From Deltaproteobacteria bacterium RIFCSPLOWO2_12_FULL_60_19 (GTDB lineage Bacteria > Desulfobacterota > Binatia > UBA9968), in assembly GCA_001798595.1 (NCBI GenBank), contig MGSS01000132.1, forward strand, positions 1 to 41,936: a stretch of DNA of 41,936 bases. Direction: 5' to 3'. This document shows positions 23,788 to 32,257 of this stretch, one piece after another. Made by a program: the position numbers and the translations under genes. The notes beneath the pieces are model-generated. The model saw only the letters and a list, made by a program, of their open reading frames with translations. It had not been told where the DNA came from and ran no database searches. Within the stretch, counting starts at the first letter, position 1. Each line of letters begins with the position of its first letter.

Positions 23788-23800
23788 CACCTAAAGCATC

Positions 23801-25744
23801 ATGCCGGATGAACTAGCCACGGAGGAAACCGCGCGCTCGCGCACCTTCAGGGGGCCGTTAGGCCGGAGCGCGGTTTTTTTTCTGATCGCGATCCCGGCCG
23901 TCGGCGTGCTCTTCTTGCTCGACCTGCCCCAACGGTTTGGCTGGCTGATCTTTCCCGAACAATCGGCGGGTCTTATCCTCGGCCTGGTGCTCTGCGCGAC
24001 ATTTCTCTTGATTCCCGCGACTCGACGGTCGCCCTACGACCGTGTGCCCTGGTATGACGCTCTGGCGGCGCTGGTGGGCCTCACCATCGGCCTCTATCTC
24101 TTTATTGTGTTTCCGAAGATCGCCAACACCATCGGGGAGATTAGCCTGGAGCGGGTGATCTTAGGCTGCTTCACAGTGCTGCTGCTGGCCGAAGCATGCC
24201 GCCGGCTGGTGGGTTTGCCCCTGGTCGTTATCGTCGGCTGTTTTGTCTTTTATGCCCTGTTTGCCGATTACTTCCCCGGCCAGCTCTATGGCCGCGCCTT
24301 GTCGGTCAGCCGCTTATCCACTTATTTGTTCCTCGATACCAACGGCATCCTCGGTTTTCCGATCAAGGTCGCAGCGACTACGGTTTTGGTCTTCGTCGTT
24401 TTCGGACAGACTCTTTACTCGACCGGCGGCGCGAGTTTTCTGAGCGACTTCGCCCTGGCAGCAGTGGGACGGTTTCGCGGCGGACCGGCGAAGATCGCGA
24501 TTGTCTCTTCGAGCCTGTTCGGGAATATCAGCGGCAGCGCCGTGGCAAACGTTGTGGTGGACGGAGCCTTCACGATTCCGATGATGAAAAAGGCGGGCTA
24601 TGCCACGCCGGTGGCCGCCGCCGTGGAGGCCGTTGCTTCCACCGGCGGACAGATCATGCCGCCGGTCATGGGGGCGGCCGCGTTCCTGATCGCCGAATAT
24701 CTCCAGATTCCCTATGCGAAGGTTGCGCTGGCGGCGCTCGTGCCGGCGATCCTCTACTACGTTGCGTTGTTCATCGAGGTCGATCTGTTGGCGGCGCGAG
24801 ATGGGATTCATGGCCTGCCCCGAGATCAGCGCCCCAGGCTGCTTCCGGTCCTGCGCGGTTCGGCGGCCTTTGTGGTTCCTCTCGCCGTTCTCATCGGTTG
24901 GATGTTTTTTCTTAGACGGCAGCCCGAAGAGGCCGGCCTCGTGGCGGTGCTCGCGGCGCTCGTTACGGGATTGCTCACGCCCGGAGTGAAGCTCGGCCTG
25001 CCCCAGCTCAAAGAGATATTGGTCACAACCGGCCGGGGCCTGCTCGATATCGTCGTCACCACAGGACTTGCCGGCGTAGTCATCGGTATCCTTCAGTTGA
25101 CGGGCCTTGGCTTCAGCTTGACCTTCATGCTGCTCACGGTCGGTCAAGCGAGCGCGATTATTCTCCTTGTGCTTACCGCCATCGTCAGCATCATTCTCGG
25201 CATGGGTCTGCCGACGACCGCGGTCTATATCCTTCTGGCGGTGCTGGTCGCTCCGGGGCTGGCGCAAATGGGAATCATGCCGCTGGCGGCTCATCTCTTC
25301 ATCTTCTATTTCGGCATGCTGAGCATGATTACTCCTCCGGTCTGTCTCGCCGCCTACGCCGCCGCTTCGATCGGCAAGACGGATCCCATGCGAACCGGCT
25401 GGGAGGCGATGCGCCTCTGCGCCATCGCTTATATCGTGCCGTTCCTGTTTGTCTTCTCGCCCGCGTTGCTCTTGATCGGCCCGTGGCATGAAGTGGCGCT
25501 GTCGAGCGTGACCGCCATCGCCGGCGCGGTACTTTTGGGAGTCGGGTTGGTGGGTTATCTGTTCCGCCCGATCGGCCCGGTCCTGCGGGTGCTATTCCTC
25601 GTTGCGGCGATCGGCCTGCTCGTTCCTATCGTGGATCGCGGCGCGCACGTGAGTTTGAGCTGGGCGAGCAATGGGATCGGGCTCGCGCTGGGAGTTGCGT
25701 TGGTGATTTCGGAACGCCGCGCGAGATCGCGCGCCGCGTGGTGA
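23801..25744 (+). CDS. TRAP transporter fused permease (DctQ-DctM type, TAXI group)
   Basis: The 647-residue protein has many hydrophobic segments. The DctM core includes FGNISGSAVANVVVDGAFTI, EAVASTGGQIMPPVMGAAAF, IILGMGLPTTAVYILL and MLSMITPPVCLAAYAAASIG, all typical of fused TAXI permeases. It imports an organic acid using a sodium or proton gradient with the TAXI binding protein encoded upstream. ATG 23801 has no good ribosome site: the bases just upstream belong to the edge of the structured element. Translation may therefore depend on that element or on coupling. Confidence 0.93.
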   Translation: MPDELATEETARSRTFRGPLGRSAVFFLIAIPAVGVLFLLDLPQRFGWLIFPEQSAGLILGLVLCATFLLIPATRRSPYDRVPWYDALAALVGLTIGLYLFIVFPKIANTIGEISLERVILGCFTVLLLAEACRRLVGLPLVVIVGCFVFYALFADYFPGQLYGRALSVSRLSTYLFLDTNGILGFPIKVAATTVLVFVVFGQTLYSTGGASFLSDFALAAVGRFRGGPAKIAIVSSSLFGNISGSAVANVVVDGAFTIPMMKKAGYATPVAAAVEAVASTGGQIMPPVMGAAAFLIAEYLQIPYAKVALAALVPAILYYVALFIEVDLLAARDGIHGLPRDQRPRLLPVLRGSAAFVVPLAVLIGWMFFLRRQPEEAGLVAVLAALVTGLLTPGVKLGLPQLKEILVTTGRGLLDIVVTTGLAGVVIGILQLTGLGFSLTFMLLTVGQASAIILLVLTAIVSIILGMGLPTTAVYILLAVLVAPGLAQMGIMPLAAHLFIFYFGMLSMITPPVCLAAYAAASIGKTDPMRTGWEAMRLCAIAYIVPFLFVFSPALLLIGPWHEVALSSVTAIAGAVLLGVGLVGYLFRPIGPVLRVLFLVAAIGLLVPIVDRGAHVSLSWASNGIGLALGVALVISERRARSRAAW

Positions 25745-25820
25745 GTCAAGTCGAACCACTGTCGCTACCGAGAAGATTGAGACCGGATAAGCGGCTCGGG
25801 ACGCGTAGGATAAAGCTTCA

Positions 25821-26411
25821 GTGATATCACGACGAGAATATCCCTTCGTTTTCACCCCGCGGATGAAGAAGCGGCTGAGCCGCAGGGCGCTTACGATGCT
25901 GGATAAGGCATTGCGTCGTTTCCCCGAATTGCAGAGCAGAAAAATCACCGTCGGCTACACGTCGGCCCATCTTGGCAGCGCGGTTGTGCCGCTGAGCGCC
26001 GGAGCCGCTGCGAAGTTGACGATTCGGCTCAAGGTGAGAAAACTCACCTATAACACTATCGGCCACGAGCTGACCCATCTGCTCCAGGGTCTCTCCAGGG
26101 TCCGTTTGAACCGAGACAAGCGGAAGGCTGATGGGAGGATTCCCGGCGGCGAGAAGCAGTGCGATATCTGGACGCTCGCGCGAAGCAATTTGTTTTGCGA
26201 CGACGCGCCGACTTACATTCGACTGCCGCGCTCCGTTCGGGAAAACTGGCCGGTCTACGCCCGATCGGTGCGCACGCTCTGCATCGCCGCGCTGGAAAAA
26301 CGCAAGAGCCACCGCTTTTACATGCAGTGGCTCGAATCACGGATCAAAGATCTGGCCCGCAGGCCTCGCGGCGAGGCGAAAGCTGGCGAGCAATTGTCGC
26401 TACCGTTTTAA
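25821..26411 (+). CDS. Small HExxH metallopeptidase-like protein
   Basis: The 196-residue protein has HELTH at 82-86 (an HExxH zinc motif), preceded by a helix start TYNTIG. A possible third ligand is E111 or D115 in GGEKQCDIW. It is small and basic, with no signal peptide or membrane segment. SprT-like and other small metallopeptidases share this pattern, but I cannot assign a family. GTG 25821 is chosen as start, with AGGA eleven bases upstream; ATG 25863 has no site and would shorten it by 14 residues. Confidence 0.6.
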   Translation: MISRREYPFVFTPRMKKRLSRRALTMLDKALRRFPELQSRKITVGYTSAHLGSAVVPLSAGAAAKLTIRLKVRKLTYNTIGHELTHLLQGLSRVRLNRDKRKADGRIPGGEKQCDIWTLARSNLFCDDAPTYIRLPRSVRENWPVYARSVRTLCIAALEKRKSHRFYMQWLESRIKDLARRPRGEAKAGEQLSLPF

Positions 26412-26635
26412 ACTTGAAAGAAACACAGTATCCTCATTGATAAGGAACTTGCTCAACCGACTGCCAAGTTAGGCATTGGATTTACTGCGAGGCATATGAA
26501 ACCTGATGATAAAAACGATCCACCGCTGATTCGCTATTACCGCGGAAAGTAGGACGGTTCGCAATCACAACCGTTTTTGGCCAGTTTCCCGACGCGTCCT
26601 TTAACGAAGGGAGCCCGGCCGAAGGGCCTTCTAAA

Positions 26636-27811
26636 TTAGATTTTCGTAAACGACGTGCCGCTCGACTTCACGCCTTGGATCTGAAGCCCCCCGGGCTTTT
26701 TCAACAACTTATCCTGCTTGTCCAACAGCTTGTCGATGCCTTCGTCCCCCTTCAACCCCTCGAGCTTCACCTTGAGCCGCAGGTTGTTGGCGCTGTCGGC
26801 GTTGATCAACGCCTGCTCCAGGCTGATCTTGCCGTCTTTATAGAGCTGGAGCAGCGACTGATCGAACGTCTGGCAGCCTTCGTAAACGCCCTGCTCCATC
26901 GCCTCCTTCAAAACGTCCACCTCGCCCTGCTTGATCAGGTCGGAGATCCTGGGCGTGTCCATCAGGATCTCGACGGTCGGAACGCGCCGGCCGTCGAGCG
27001 AGGGAACCAGGCGCTGCGCGATAATGGAGCGGAGATTGAGTGAGAGCTGCATCAGGATCTGTGCGTGCCGCTCGCGCGGGAAAAAGTTGACGATGCGCTC
27101 GAAGGACTGGTTGGCGTTGGTGGAATGGAGCGTGCTGAGACACAGGTGGCCGGTATCCGCGAAGGTGATCGCCGCCTCCATCGTGTCCGAGTCGCGGATC
27201 TCGCCGATCAGGATCACGTCCGGCGCCTGCCGCATCGCATTCTTCAACGCCTCTTGAAACGAGTGGGTATCGAAGCCGACCTCGCGCTGGTTGACGATCG
27301 CCTTTTTGTGGCCGTGGACAAACTCGATCGGATCTTCGACCGCGATAATGTGGCCCGACTGGTTGCCGCTCCGATAATCGATCATCGAGGCCAGCGTGGT
27401 CGATTTCCCCGATCCCGTAGCGCCGACGACCAGCACCAGCCCGCGCTTGGTCATCACGATGTCTTTGAGCACCGGCGGCAAACCGAGCTCCTCGAGCGAC
27501 GCGATCTCGACTTTGACCCGCCGGATCACCATCCCGGCCGACCCGCGCTGGCGGAAGATATTGACGCGAAAACGGCTCACTCCCGGCAGCGACATGGCGA
27601 GGTTCATTTCGTGTTTCTCGCTGAACTCTTTCTGCTGGCGCTCGTTCATTACGGAATTGGCCAGCTGCTCGAGCTCCTTCGGAAGAAACACATGATCTCC
27701 GATCGGCTGGACCACCCCATCGATGCGGTACATCGGCGTGCTGTGCGTGGTGAGGTACACGTCCGAAGCCAGGTGCTCCATCATCGTTTCGAGAAAATCG
27801 CGAATTTGCAT
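26636..27811 (-). CDS. pilU: Type IV pilus retraction ATPase PilU-like
   Basis: The 391-residue secretion-type ATPase has Walker A GATGSGKST, a Walker B-type block (ILIGEIRDSDTMEAAITFADTG) and the His-box LCLSTLHSTNANQSFERI. The longer C-terminal tail and the order downstream of pilT fit PilU, a PilT-dependent retraction motor that acts at the cytoplasmic face of the pilus machine. ATG 27811 follows GGAGGGAA, 19 nt after the pilT stop. No other pilus genes are in view. Confidence 0.88.
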   Translation of the reverse strand: MQIRDFLETMMEHLASDVYLTTHSTPMYRIDGVVQPIGDHVFLPKELEQLANSVMNERQQKEFSEKHEMNLAMSLPGVSRFRVNIFRQRGSAGMVIRRVKVEIASLEELGLPPVLKDIVMTKRGLVLVVGATGSGKSTTLASMIDYRSGNQSGHIIAVEDPIEFVHGHKKAIVNQREVGFDTHSFQEALKNAMRQAPDVILIGEIRDSDTMEAAITFADTGHLCLSTLHSTNANQSFERIVNFFPRERHAQILMQLSLNLRSIIAQRLVPSLDGRRVPTVEILMDTPRISDLIKQGEVDVLKEAMEQGVYEGCQTFDQSLLQLYKDGKISLEQALINADSANNLRLKVKLEGLKGDEGIDKLLDKQDKLLKKPGGLQIQGVKSSGTSFTKI

Positions 27812-27830
27812 AACTTCCCTCCAAAGAAGT

Positions 27831-28910
27831 CTAACGGCCGCGGCCGGCCGGCCCGCCCACGCCGAACGCCCCGCCACCGAACAGGTTGGGCGTCATGCTT
27901 CGAGATTGCGCCTCGTCCTTTGTCACCAGACCCCGAGCCACCAGGTCCATCAGCGCCATATCCATGGTCTGCATGCCGTCTTTCTGGCTCACCTGCATGG
28001 TGCCGGGCAGCTGGTGGATCTTGCCCTCCCGGATCAAGTTGCGCACCGCCGTGGTGCCGATCATGATTTCCACCGCCGCCGCTCGACCGCCGCCCTTCTT
28101 CTTCAGCAGCGTCTGCGTGACGACGGCCTCGATCGACTCGGCAAATTGGGTGCGAATCTGGGCCTGTTGCGAAGGCGGAAACACGTCGATGATCCGGTTG
28201 ACCGTGGACGGCGCGCTGGAAGTATGAATGGTGCCGAAGACCAGATGGCCGGTCTCCGCCGCGGTCAGCGCCAATTGGATGGTCTCCAGATCGCGCATCT
28301 CGCCGACCAGGATCACGTCGGGATCCTCGCGCAGCGCGGCTCTCAGCGCGTTGGCAAAGGAAAGGGTGTGCGGGCCCAGCTCGCGCTGATTGATCAGGCA
28401 CTTCTTTGCTTGATGCACGAACTCTATAGGGTCTTCGATGGTGAGGATGTGGCCTTCAAAGTCGTTATTGATGAAGTCGATCATCGCCGCCAGCGTGGTG
28501 GACTTACCGGAGCCGGTGGGACCCGTGACCAGGACCAGCCCTTTTTCCTTCCGGCAAAGCTCTTTCATCACCGCCGGCATCGCGAGCTGGTCGAGCGTCA
28601 GCACGGTGGTGGGAATCGTGCGGAAGACGGCGGCTTCTCCCCTGAGTTTCATGAAGGCGTTGACCCGGAAGCGGGCGATGGCTCCCAACTCGAAAGAGAA
28701 ATCGACTTCGTGGAATTCCTCGAAGGTTTTGCGATTGGCGTCGTTCATGATGTCGTAGATCATCGCGTGGACATCTTCGCGGCTGAGCGCGGGGTGCTCC
28801 AGCTTCTTAAGGTCTCCATGAATGCGCAGCATGGGGGGCTCGCCCGCGCTCAAGTGACAGTCGGAAGCGCCCTGCTCGACGCCGAAAGCGAGTAACTGGG
28901 TAATGTCCAT
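27831..28910 (-). CDS. pilT: Type IV pilus retraction ATPase PilT
   Basis: The 359-residue protein has Walker A GPTGSGKST, Walker B ILVGEMRD, an Asp box and the His-box TGHLVFGTIHTSSAPSTVNRIID. The N-terminal region (DITQLLAFGVEQGASDCHLSAGEPP) is the PilT PAS-like domain. It is a hexameric motor that disassembles type IV pili. The C-terminus is glycine-rich. A GGAGGG site precedes the ATG. It heads a two-gene unit with pilU. Confidence 0.93.
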   Translation of the reverse strand: MDITQLLAFGVEQGASDCHLSAGEPPMLRIHGDLKKLEHPALSREDVHAMIYDIMNDANRKTFEEFHEVDFSFELGAIARFRVNAFMKLRGEAAVFRTIPTTVLTLDQLAMPAVMKELCRKEKGLVLVTGPTGSGKSTTLAAMIDFINNDFEGHILTIEDPIEFVHQAKKCLINQRELGPHTLSFANALRAALREDPDVILVGEMRDLETIQLALTAAETGHLVFGTIHTSSAPSTVNRIIDVFPPSQQAQIRTQFAESIEAVVTQTLLKKKGGGRAAAVEIMIGTTAVRNLIREGKIHQLPGTMQVSQKDGMQTMDMALMDLVARGLVTKDEAQSRSMTPNLFGGGAFGVGGPAGRGR

Positions 28911-28933
28911 AGAATCCCTCCGCAGGTGGCCCT

Positions 28934-28963
28934 ATAATACACCACTCGACGGCAACCTGTAAA
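28934..28963 (-). promoter_or_regulatory. Sigma70-like promoter upstream of pilT
   Basis: On the minus strand TTTACA (28963-28958) and TATTAT (28939-28934) are 18 bp apart, 24 bp before the pilT start codon. Confidence 0.5.
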
Positions 28964-29043
28964 TGTGTGGGAAACTCTGCTAGTTTATGGCAATATTCGC
29001 GTCTAAGTAACCAGAGCGACCATTGACCCGGAGGCATGAGTTC

Positions 29044-30201
29044 ATGAGCCATTGCACAGCCCTAGCGCCGGCAGCCAAGCGATTGACGCAGCGAAGCTGC
29101 CGGATTTTGCCGGCGTTTCTGGCTGCTTTTCTTTCGGCGCCGCCGGCCACCTCTCACGCCTGCCCGCTCGTGATCCGGACCGGCGCCAAGCAAAGCGCCC
29201 AGGCGATGATCGGGGGTTATTGCCGGATCAACGGGAGTCCGATTACCGCCGCGCCCACGACCGGGGCGCAAGTCCGGCGAAGAGCGTTCATCACCAATAG
29301 CGATGGAGACAGCGTCTCCATCATCGACCGGGACACCTATCAGGTTCTTAAGACGCTGCCGGTGGGGGATTACCCTCACCATATGATCGTTTCCCTCGAC
29401 GGGCACTACCTCTACGTCGGCAATACCCATTCCAACACGGTTTCGGCGATCGACCTGGCGACCGAGAATATCGTTAAGACGATTCCCCTCCTCGACCCCT
29501 ATAATCTCTTCTACTCGCCCGATCGCCGGCTTCTGGTCACGACCGCGACGCGCCTGGGGCGAGTGGAAGTGCACGCCGTGGATGGCTGGACTCACATGGG
29601 CGAGGCCAAAGGCTGGAACCGTCTCGCGCAAATCCAGACCGGCAAAGACCCGAATCACTTCGCCTTCAGTCCCGACGGTCGTTTCATGTACGTGAGCAAC
29701 GAATACTCGCATCAGCTTTCCGTGATCGACCTGCTGGAGCATAAGCTTGCGCGCCAGGTCGACACCGGCCGCAGGCCCGTCGATATGGCGCTGGCGCCGG
29801 GGGGCAAGACCCTCTTCGTGGCGATTTACGGCGAGGGCCACGTGAAGGTTTTCGATACGGAAAGTTTTAACGAGCTGGAGCGGATTCCAACCGGCGCCGG
29901 CGCGCACGGCATGGCGATGAGCGTGGACGGGAAACGGCTGTTCGTCACCAACCGGGACGCCGGCAGCGTATCGGTGATCGATGTCGCCACTCGCAAAGTG
30001 ATACAGACCGTTTCTGTTCCGACCGGGCCGGACATGATGGAGGTAACGCCGGACGGAAAAGAGCTTTGGGTCACGGGACGCTACGGCTCGCACGTGTATG
30101 TGGTCGATCTTGCGACATACAAAGTCACCCAGCGGATTCGCACCGGCGCGGCGCCGCATGGAGTCGTCTTGATCGATCTGGTCACTTCCCCGGAGAAATA
30201 G
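29044..30201 (+). CDS. Secreted YVTN-family beta-propeller protein
   Basis: The 385-residue protein has an N-terminal export signal (RILPAFLAAFLSAPPATSHA). About seven YVTN/NHL-like blades follow, for example RAFITNSDGDSVSIIDRDTYQ, HYLYVGNTHSNTVSAIDLAT, RFMYVSNEYSHQLSVIDLLE and KRLFVTNRDAGSVSVIDVAT. Such propellers are periplasmic or surface proteins, often with a binding role. ATG 29044 follows GGAGG. A lone C at 38 of the precursor is not in a clear lipobox. It is divergent from pilT. Confidence 0.85.
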   Translation: MSHCTALAPAAKRLTQRSCRILPAFLAAFLSAPPATSHACPLVIRTGAKQSAQAMIGGYCRINGSPITAAPTTGAQVRRRAFITNSDGDSVSIIDRDTYQVLKTLPVGDYPHHMIVSLDGHYLYVGNTHSNTVSAIDLATENIVKTIPLLDPYNLFYSPDRRLLVTTATRLGRVEVHAVDGWTHMGEAKGWNRLAQIQTGKDPNHFAFSPDGRFMYVSNEYSHQLSVIDLLEHKLARQVDTGRRPVDMALAPGGKTLFVAIYGEGHVKVFDTESFNELERIPTGAGAHGMAMSVDGKRLFVTNRDAGSVSVIDVATRKVIQTVSVPTGPDMMEVTPDGKELWVTGRYGSHVYVVDLATYKVTQRIRTGAAPHGVVLIDLVTSPEK

Positions 30202-30306
30202 ATCAAACGTGCGGCTCAATAGGATAGTTATCTGAGGAAGACCGTAAAAATTTTTCTCATACCGCTGTGTCTCAAGGGGTCGCTAGATTCTAGGTTTGTC
30301 TTTTCG

Positions 30307-30377
30307 CAATCCAAAATCTAAAATCGGCTCAGCCCAAGGCTGATCAGTCCTTCGGCTGAAATCGAAAATCTAAAATC
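30307..30377 (+). repeat. Duplicated AATC(C/G)AAAATCTAAAATC motif
   Basis: CAATCCAAAATCTAAAATC at 30307-30325 and ATCGAAAATCTAAAATC at 30361-30377 are direct repeats around a CAGCC-AAGG-CTG-type hairpin. The same motif recurs, partly inverted, at 32912-33010. Confidence 0.6.
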
Positions 30378-30538
30378 ATTTAATGACTTTGTCCGCCCGC
30401 GCCAGCACGTTCGGCGGAATCGTCACGCCGATCTGCTTTGCCGCCTTCAGGTTGATGAACAATTCGAACTTCATCGGCTGCTCCACCGGAAGGTCCGCGG
30501 GCTTAGTTCCTTTGCAGTATTGCCCCCATCCCATGATG
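30376..30538 (-). pseudogene. C-terminal fragment of a PF04392-like ABC substrate-binding protein
   Basis: The minus strand reads [20 protein letters not shown], then [26 protein letters not shown] and a stop. This is the characteristic end of the ABC_sub_bind (PF04392) family. About 50 residues remain; the other roughly 270 are missing. Homology stops where the promoter region of the VapBC-like module begins. Confidence 0.8.
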
Positions 30539-30558
30539 AATTGGACTTTTGCACCGCT

Positions 30559-30579
30559 CTGCATTACACTGCAATGCAG
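30559..30579 (+). promoter_or_regulatory. Palindromic operator candidate of the VapBC-like module
   Basis: CTGCATT-N7-AATGCAG is a perfect 7-bp inverted repeat, 15 bp before the antitoxin start codon, overlapping a weak TACACT -10-like sequence. Ribbon-helix-helix antitoxins bind such sites to repress their own operon. Confidence 0.6.
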
Positions 30580-30593
30580 ACGGAGGGGACTGT

Positions 30594-30842
30594 ATGGAGC
30601 GTCAATTAACCATGCGATTACCGGCGGAGTTAGCGAACAAATTAGACCATTCGGCCAGACGGCTAAAACGCAAGCGCTCCGAAGTGGTGCGCGAGGCTTT
30701 GGAACACTACTTAGACACCCAACCGGAGGTGCGCCCAATCGAGCGCGTCCGCGATCTCCTAGGCAGCATTGAGAGCGGTCGGCCCGATTTGGGTCAGCGA
30801 CATCGCGATTATTTGATCCGCCGGTTGCGCCGTGGTCGATGA
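30594..30842 (+). CDS. Ribbon-helix-helix (CopG-type) antitoxin of a VapBC-type module
   Basis: The 82-residue protein has an N-terminal strand and helix ([20 protein letters not shown], then [13 protein letters not shown]), a clear ribbon-helix-helix DNA-binding fold. The C-terminal part ([20 protein letters not shown]) would wrap the toxin. ATG 30594 follows GGAGGGG. It overlaps the PIN toxin gene by 11 bp. Confidence 0.88.
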   Translation: MERQLTMRLPAELANKLDHSARRLKRKRSEVVREALEHYLDTQPEVRPIERVRDLLGSIESGRPDLGQRHRDYLIRRLRRGR

Positions 30843-31245
30843 ACTTCTGCTGGATACCGGGCCGTTCGTTGCCCTCGTGGACCGTAGCGAGACGGCGCAT
30901 GACGACTGTGTGGCGGCGCTGGAAAGTTGGACCGGACCGATCGTAACGACCGAAGCCGTTCTGACCGAGACACTCTACTTGGTTGGGCCGCAATGGAAGG
31001 CCCAAAAAGCGGTTCTTGAGTTTATCCTGAGGGGGGCGTTTCAACTGGTTCCTTCGTCTCAAGCCAGTTTGCGACGGGTTGCAACTCTGATGGAAAGGTA
31101 CCGCGACGTCCCGATGGACTTCGCAGACGCCACTTTGGTTGCCCTGGGAGAAGAGCTGGAAACCGACCGGGTTTTCACGTTGGATCGCCGCGGGTTTTCG
31201 GTCTACCGCCTCGGACGGAGAAAAGCCTTTCAAATGATTCCTTGA
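30832..31245 (+). CDS. PIN-domain ribonuclease toxin (VapC-type)
   Basis: The 137-residue PIN domain has acidic residues D8 ([11 protein letters not shown]), E41/E46, D96/D99 ([10 protein letters not shown]) and D118 (FTLDRRGF). These form the magnesium site of VapC-type RNases. It is expected to cleave RNA when free of its antitoxin. The start is GTG 30832, inside the antitoxin gene. Confidence 0.88.
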   Translation: MVDELLLDTGPFVALVDRSETAHDDCVAALESWTGPIVTTEAVLTETLYLVGPQWKAQKAVLEFILRGAFQLVPSSQASLRRVATLMERYRDVPMDFADATLVALGEELETDRVFTLDRRGFSVYRLGRRKAFQMIP

Positions 31246-31279
31246 TTTAAGCTTCATTCCAATATCTTTTCTGTTGATT

Positions 31280-31297
31280 GCCGCCTCACCCCTCACG
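31280..31297 (+). repeat. 18-bp direct repeat, left copy (right copy 32012-32029)
   Basis: GCCGCCTCACCCCTCACG here and GCCGCCTCACGCCTCACG at 32012-32029 differ at one position. They bracket the segment with the binding-protein N-terminal fragment and the HicAB module. Confidence 0.7.
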
Positions 31298-31450
31298 TTA
31301 GCGGAATGCCTCGACGGTGGCCGCAGAAGTGGAAGCCGAGCCGCCACCTAGAAAACCTAACCGAGGAAATTTCTTCGTCTGCTGCGCGTCAACGGGATAG
31401 GCGCAGGCCAGCATTGCGGCAGTTAGTACGAGGAAGAGCTTCTTAACCAT
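31298..31450 (-). pseudogene. N-terminal fragment of a PF04392-like ABC substrate-binding protein
   Basis: A good ATG with GGGGG upstream starts a 50-residue frame. It has a signal peptide (KKLFLVLTAAMLACAYPVDA), the mature start [15 protein letters not shown], and EAFR before a stop. In intact relatives this would continue with the first binding lobe. The break coincides with the 18-bp direct repeat. Confidence 0.75.
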
Positions 31451-31523
31451 TTTGCCCCCAATCCGCAGAATCTTGTTTTCGCAAGAGTAGCGTGTTACAA
31501 AATTGTCTGTTAGCGGGATCATT

Positions 31524-31766
31524 ATGCGTTACTCTGTTCTTCTTGAGCCGGTAAACGAGCCTGAATTTCAGGGCTACTACTACGCTCATATCCCGACCCT
31601 GGACCTAACCACTCACGGCCAAGGCATCGAGGGAGCTCTCGCCGCTGCCCAAGAACTGATTGAGGCCTGGATCGGCGAAAAGCGGGCACGCGGCGAGACC
31701 GTTCCTGTCGAAGCGAAATCTTTGATTGCTCAGGTCGAAGTTTCCGATGCCCTACTCCGCCCGTGA
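31524..31766 (+). CDS. HicB-type antitoxin
   Basis: The 80-residue protein has the HicB fold ([20 protein letters not shown], then [20 protein letters not shown]), the degraded RNase-H-like domain. No DNA-binding domain follows, so it is a short HicB. Here HicB precedes HicA, the less common order. It overlaps the HicA gene by 20 bp. Confidence 0.85.
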   Translation: MRYSVLLEPVNEPEFQGYYYAHIPTLDLTTHGQGIEGALAAAQELIEAWIGEKRARGETVPVEAKSLIAQVEVSDALLRP

Positions 31767-31953
31767 GGTCTTCGCGAAACTGATTCGCGCCGGATTCGTA
31801 GAAGTACGGCAGACCGGAAGCCATAAAGTCTTGCGACATCCAGACGGGAGGCAGACCTACGTGGCCATGCACCCTGGGACACTGCCCACCGGAACCTTCC
31901 GTAAGATCCTCAAACAAGCCGGTTTGACCGAAGAGCAATTTCGCGCCTTGTGA
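31747..31953 (+). CDS. HicA-type mRNA interferase toxin
   Basis: The 68-residue protein has the HicA dsRNA-binding-like fold: [20 protein letters not shown], then [11 protein letters not shown] with catalytic H26, and a [13 protein letters not shown] end. It is expected to cleave mRNA unless bound by the HicB-type antitoxin. Confidence 0.88.
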   Translation: MPYSAREVFAKLIRAGFVEVRQTGSHKVLRHPDGRQTYVAMHPGTLPTGTFRKILKQAGLTEEQFRAL

Positions 31954-32011
31954 AAGCGCAAATCGCATCAGGAAACCTCCGAATTCCCCTTCATCAATCC
32001 GAAAAGTTTCT

Positions 32012-32029
32012 GCCGCCTCACGCCTCACG
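32012..32029 (+). repeat. 18-bp direct repeat, right copy
   Basis: This is the partner of 31280-31297, placed directly after the stop codon of the second binding-protein fragment. Confidence 0.7.
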
Positions 32030-32030
32030 C

Positions 32031-32081
32031 CTATCGAATCACCTTGTCCGCCCTTGCCAGCACGTTGGGCGGAATCGTTAG
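32031..32081 (-). pseudogene. Second C-terminal fragment of a PF04392-like binding protein
   Basis: The minus strand reads [16 protein letters not shown] and a stop, nearly the same as the fragment ending at 30376. Only about 16 codons remain. This implies two related genes or a duplication before decay. Confidence 0.65.
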
Positions 32082-32092
32082 CCGGTAAACCC

Positions 32093-32134
32093 CCAAAAAC
32101 AAGAAGGCCCGACCGGTAAGAACCCGATCGGGCC
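32093..32134 (-). terminator. Rho-independent terminator downstream of the MBL-fold gene
   Basis: On the minus strand GGCCCGATCGG-GTTCTTA-CCGGTCGGGCC is followed by TTCTTGTTTTT. It lies about 120 bp after the stop of the MBL-fold gene. Confidence 0.75.
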
Positions 32135-32257
32135 GAAGAATAACAGTCAAAGGTGCCTGCCGGAGCAGGATCAGCCGGGAAAAGCTTAAGCGTCTTGCTT
32201 ATCGCACACCCACCCTACCCCGTCAATGCGGAGGGTTTTAAAACGGGTGAAAGGTTC

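Noticed and set aside
24314-25489. Minus-strand 391-codon frame opposite the TRAP permease
   Set aside because: It has highly charged, Gln/Arg/His-rich composition with no domain. The permease frame has conserved DctM motifs.
26496-26552. 18-codon open frame in the gap before pilU
   Set aside because: It has no ribosome site, no recognisable peptide and a length expected by chance.
26600-26636. GGCC-rich hairpin as terminator of pilU
   Set aside because: A GGCC-CTTC-GGCC stem exists on the minus strand, but there is no T-run and the stem is short.
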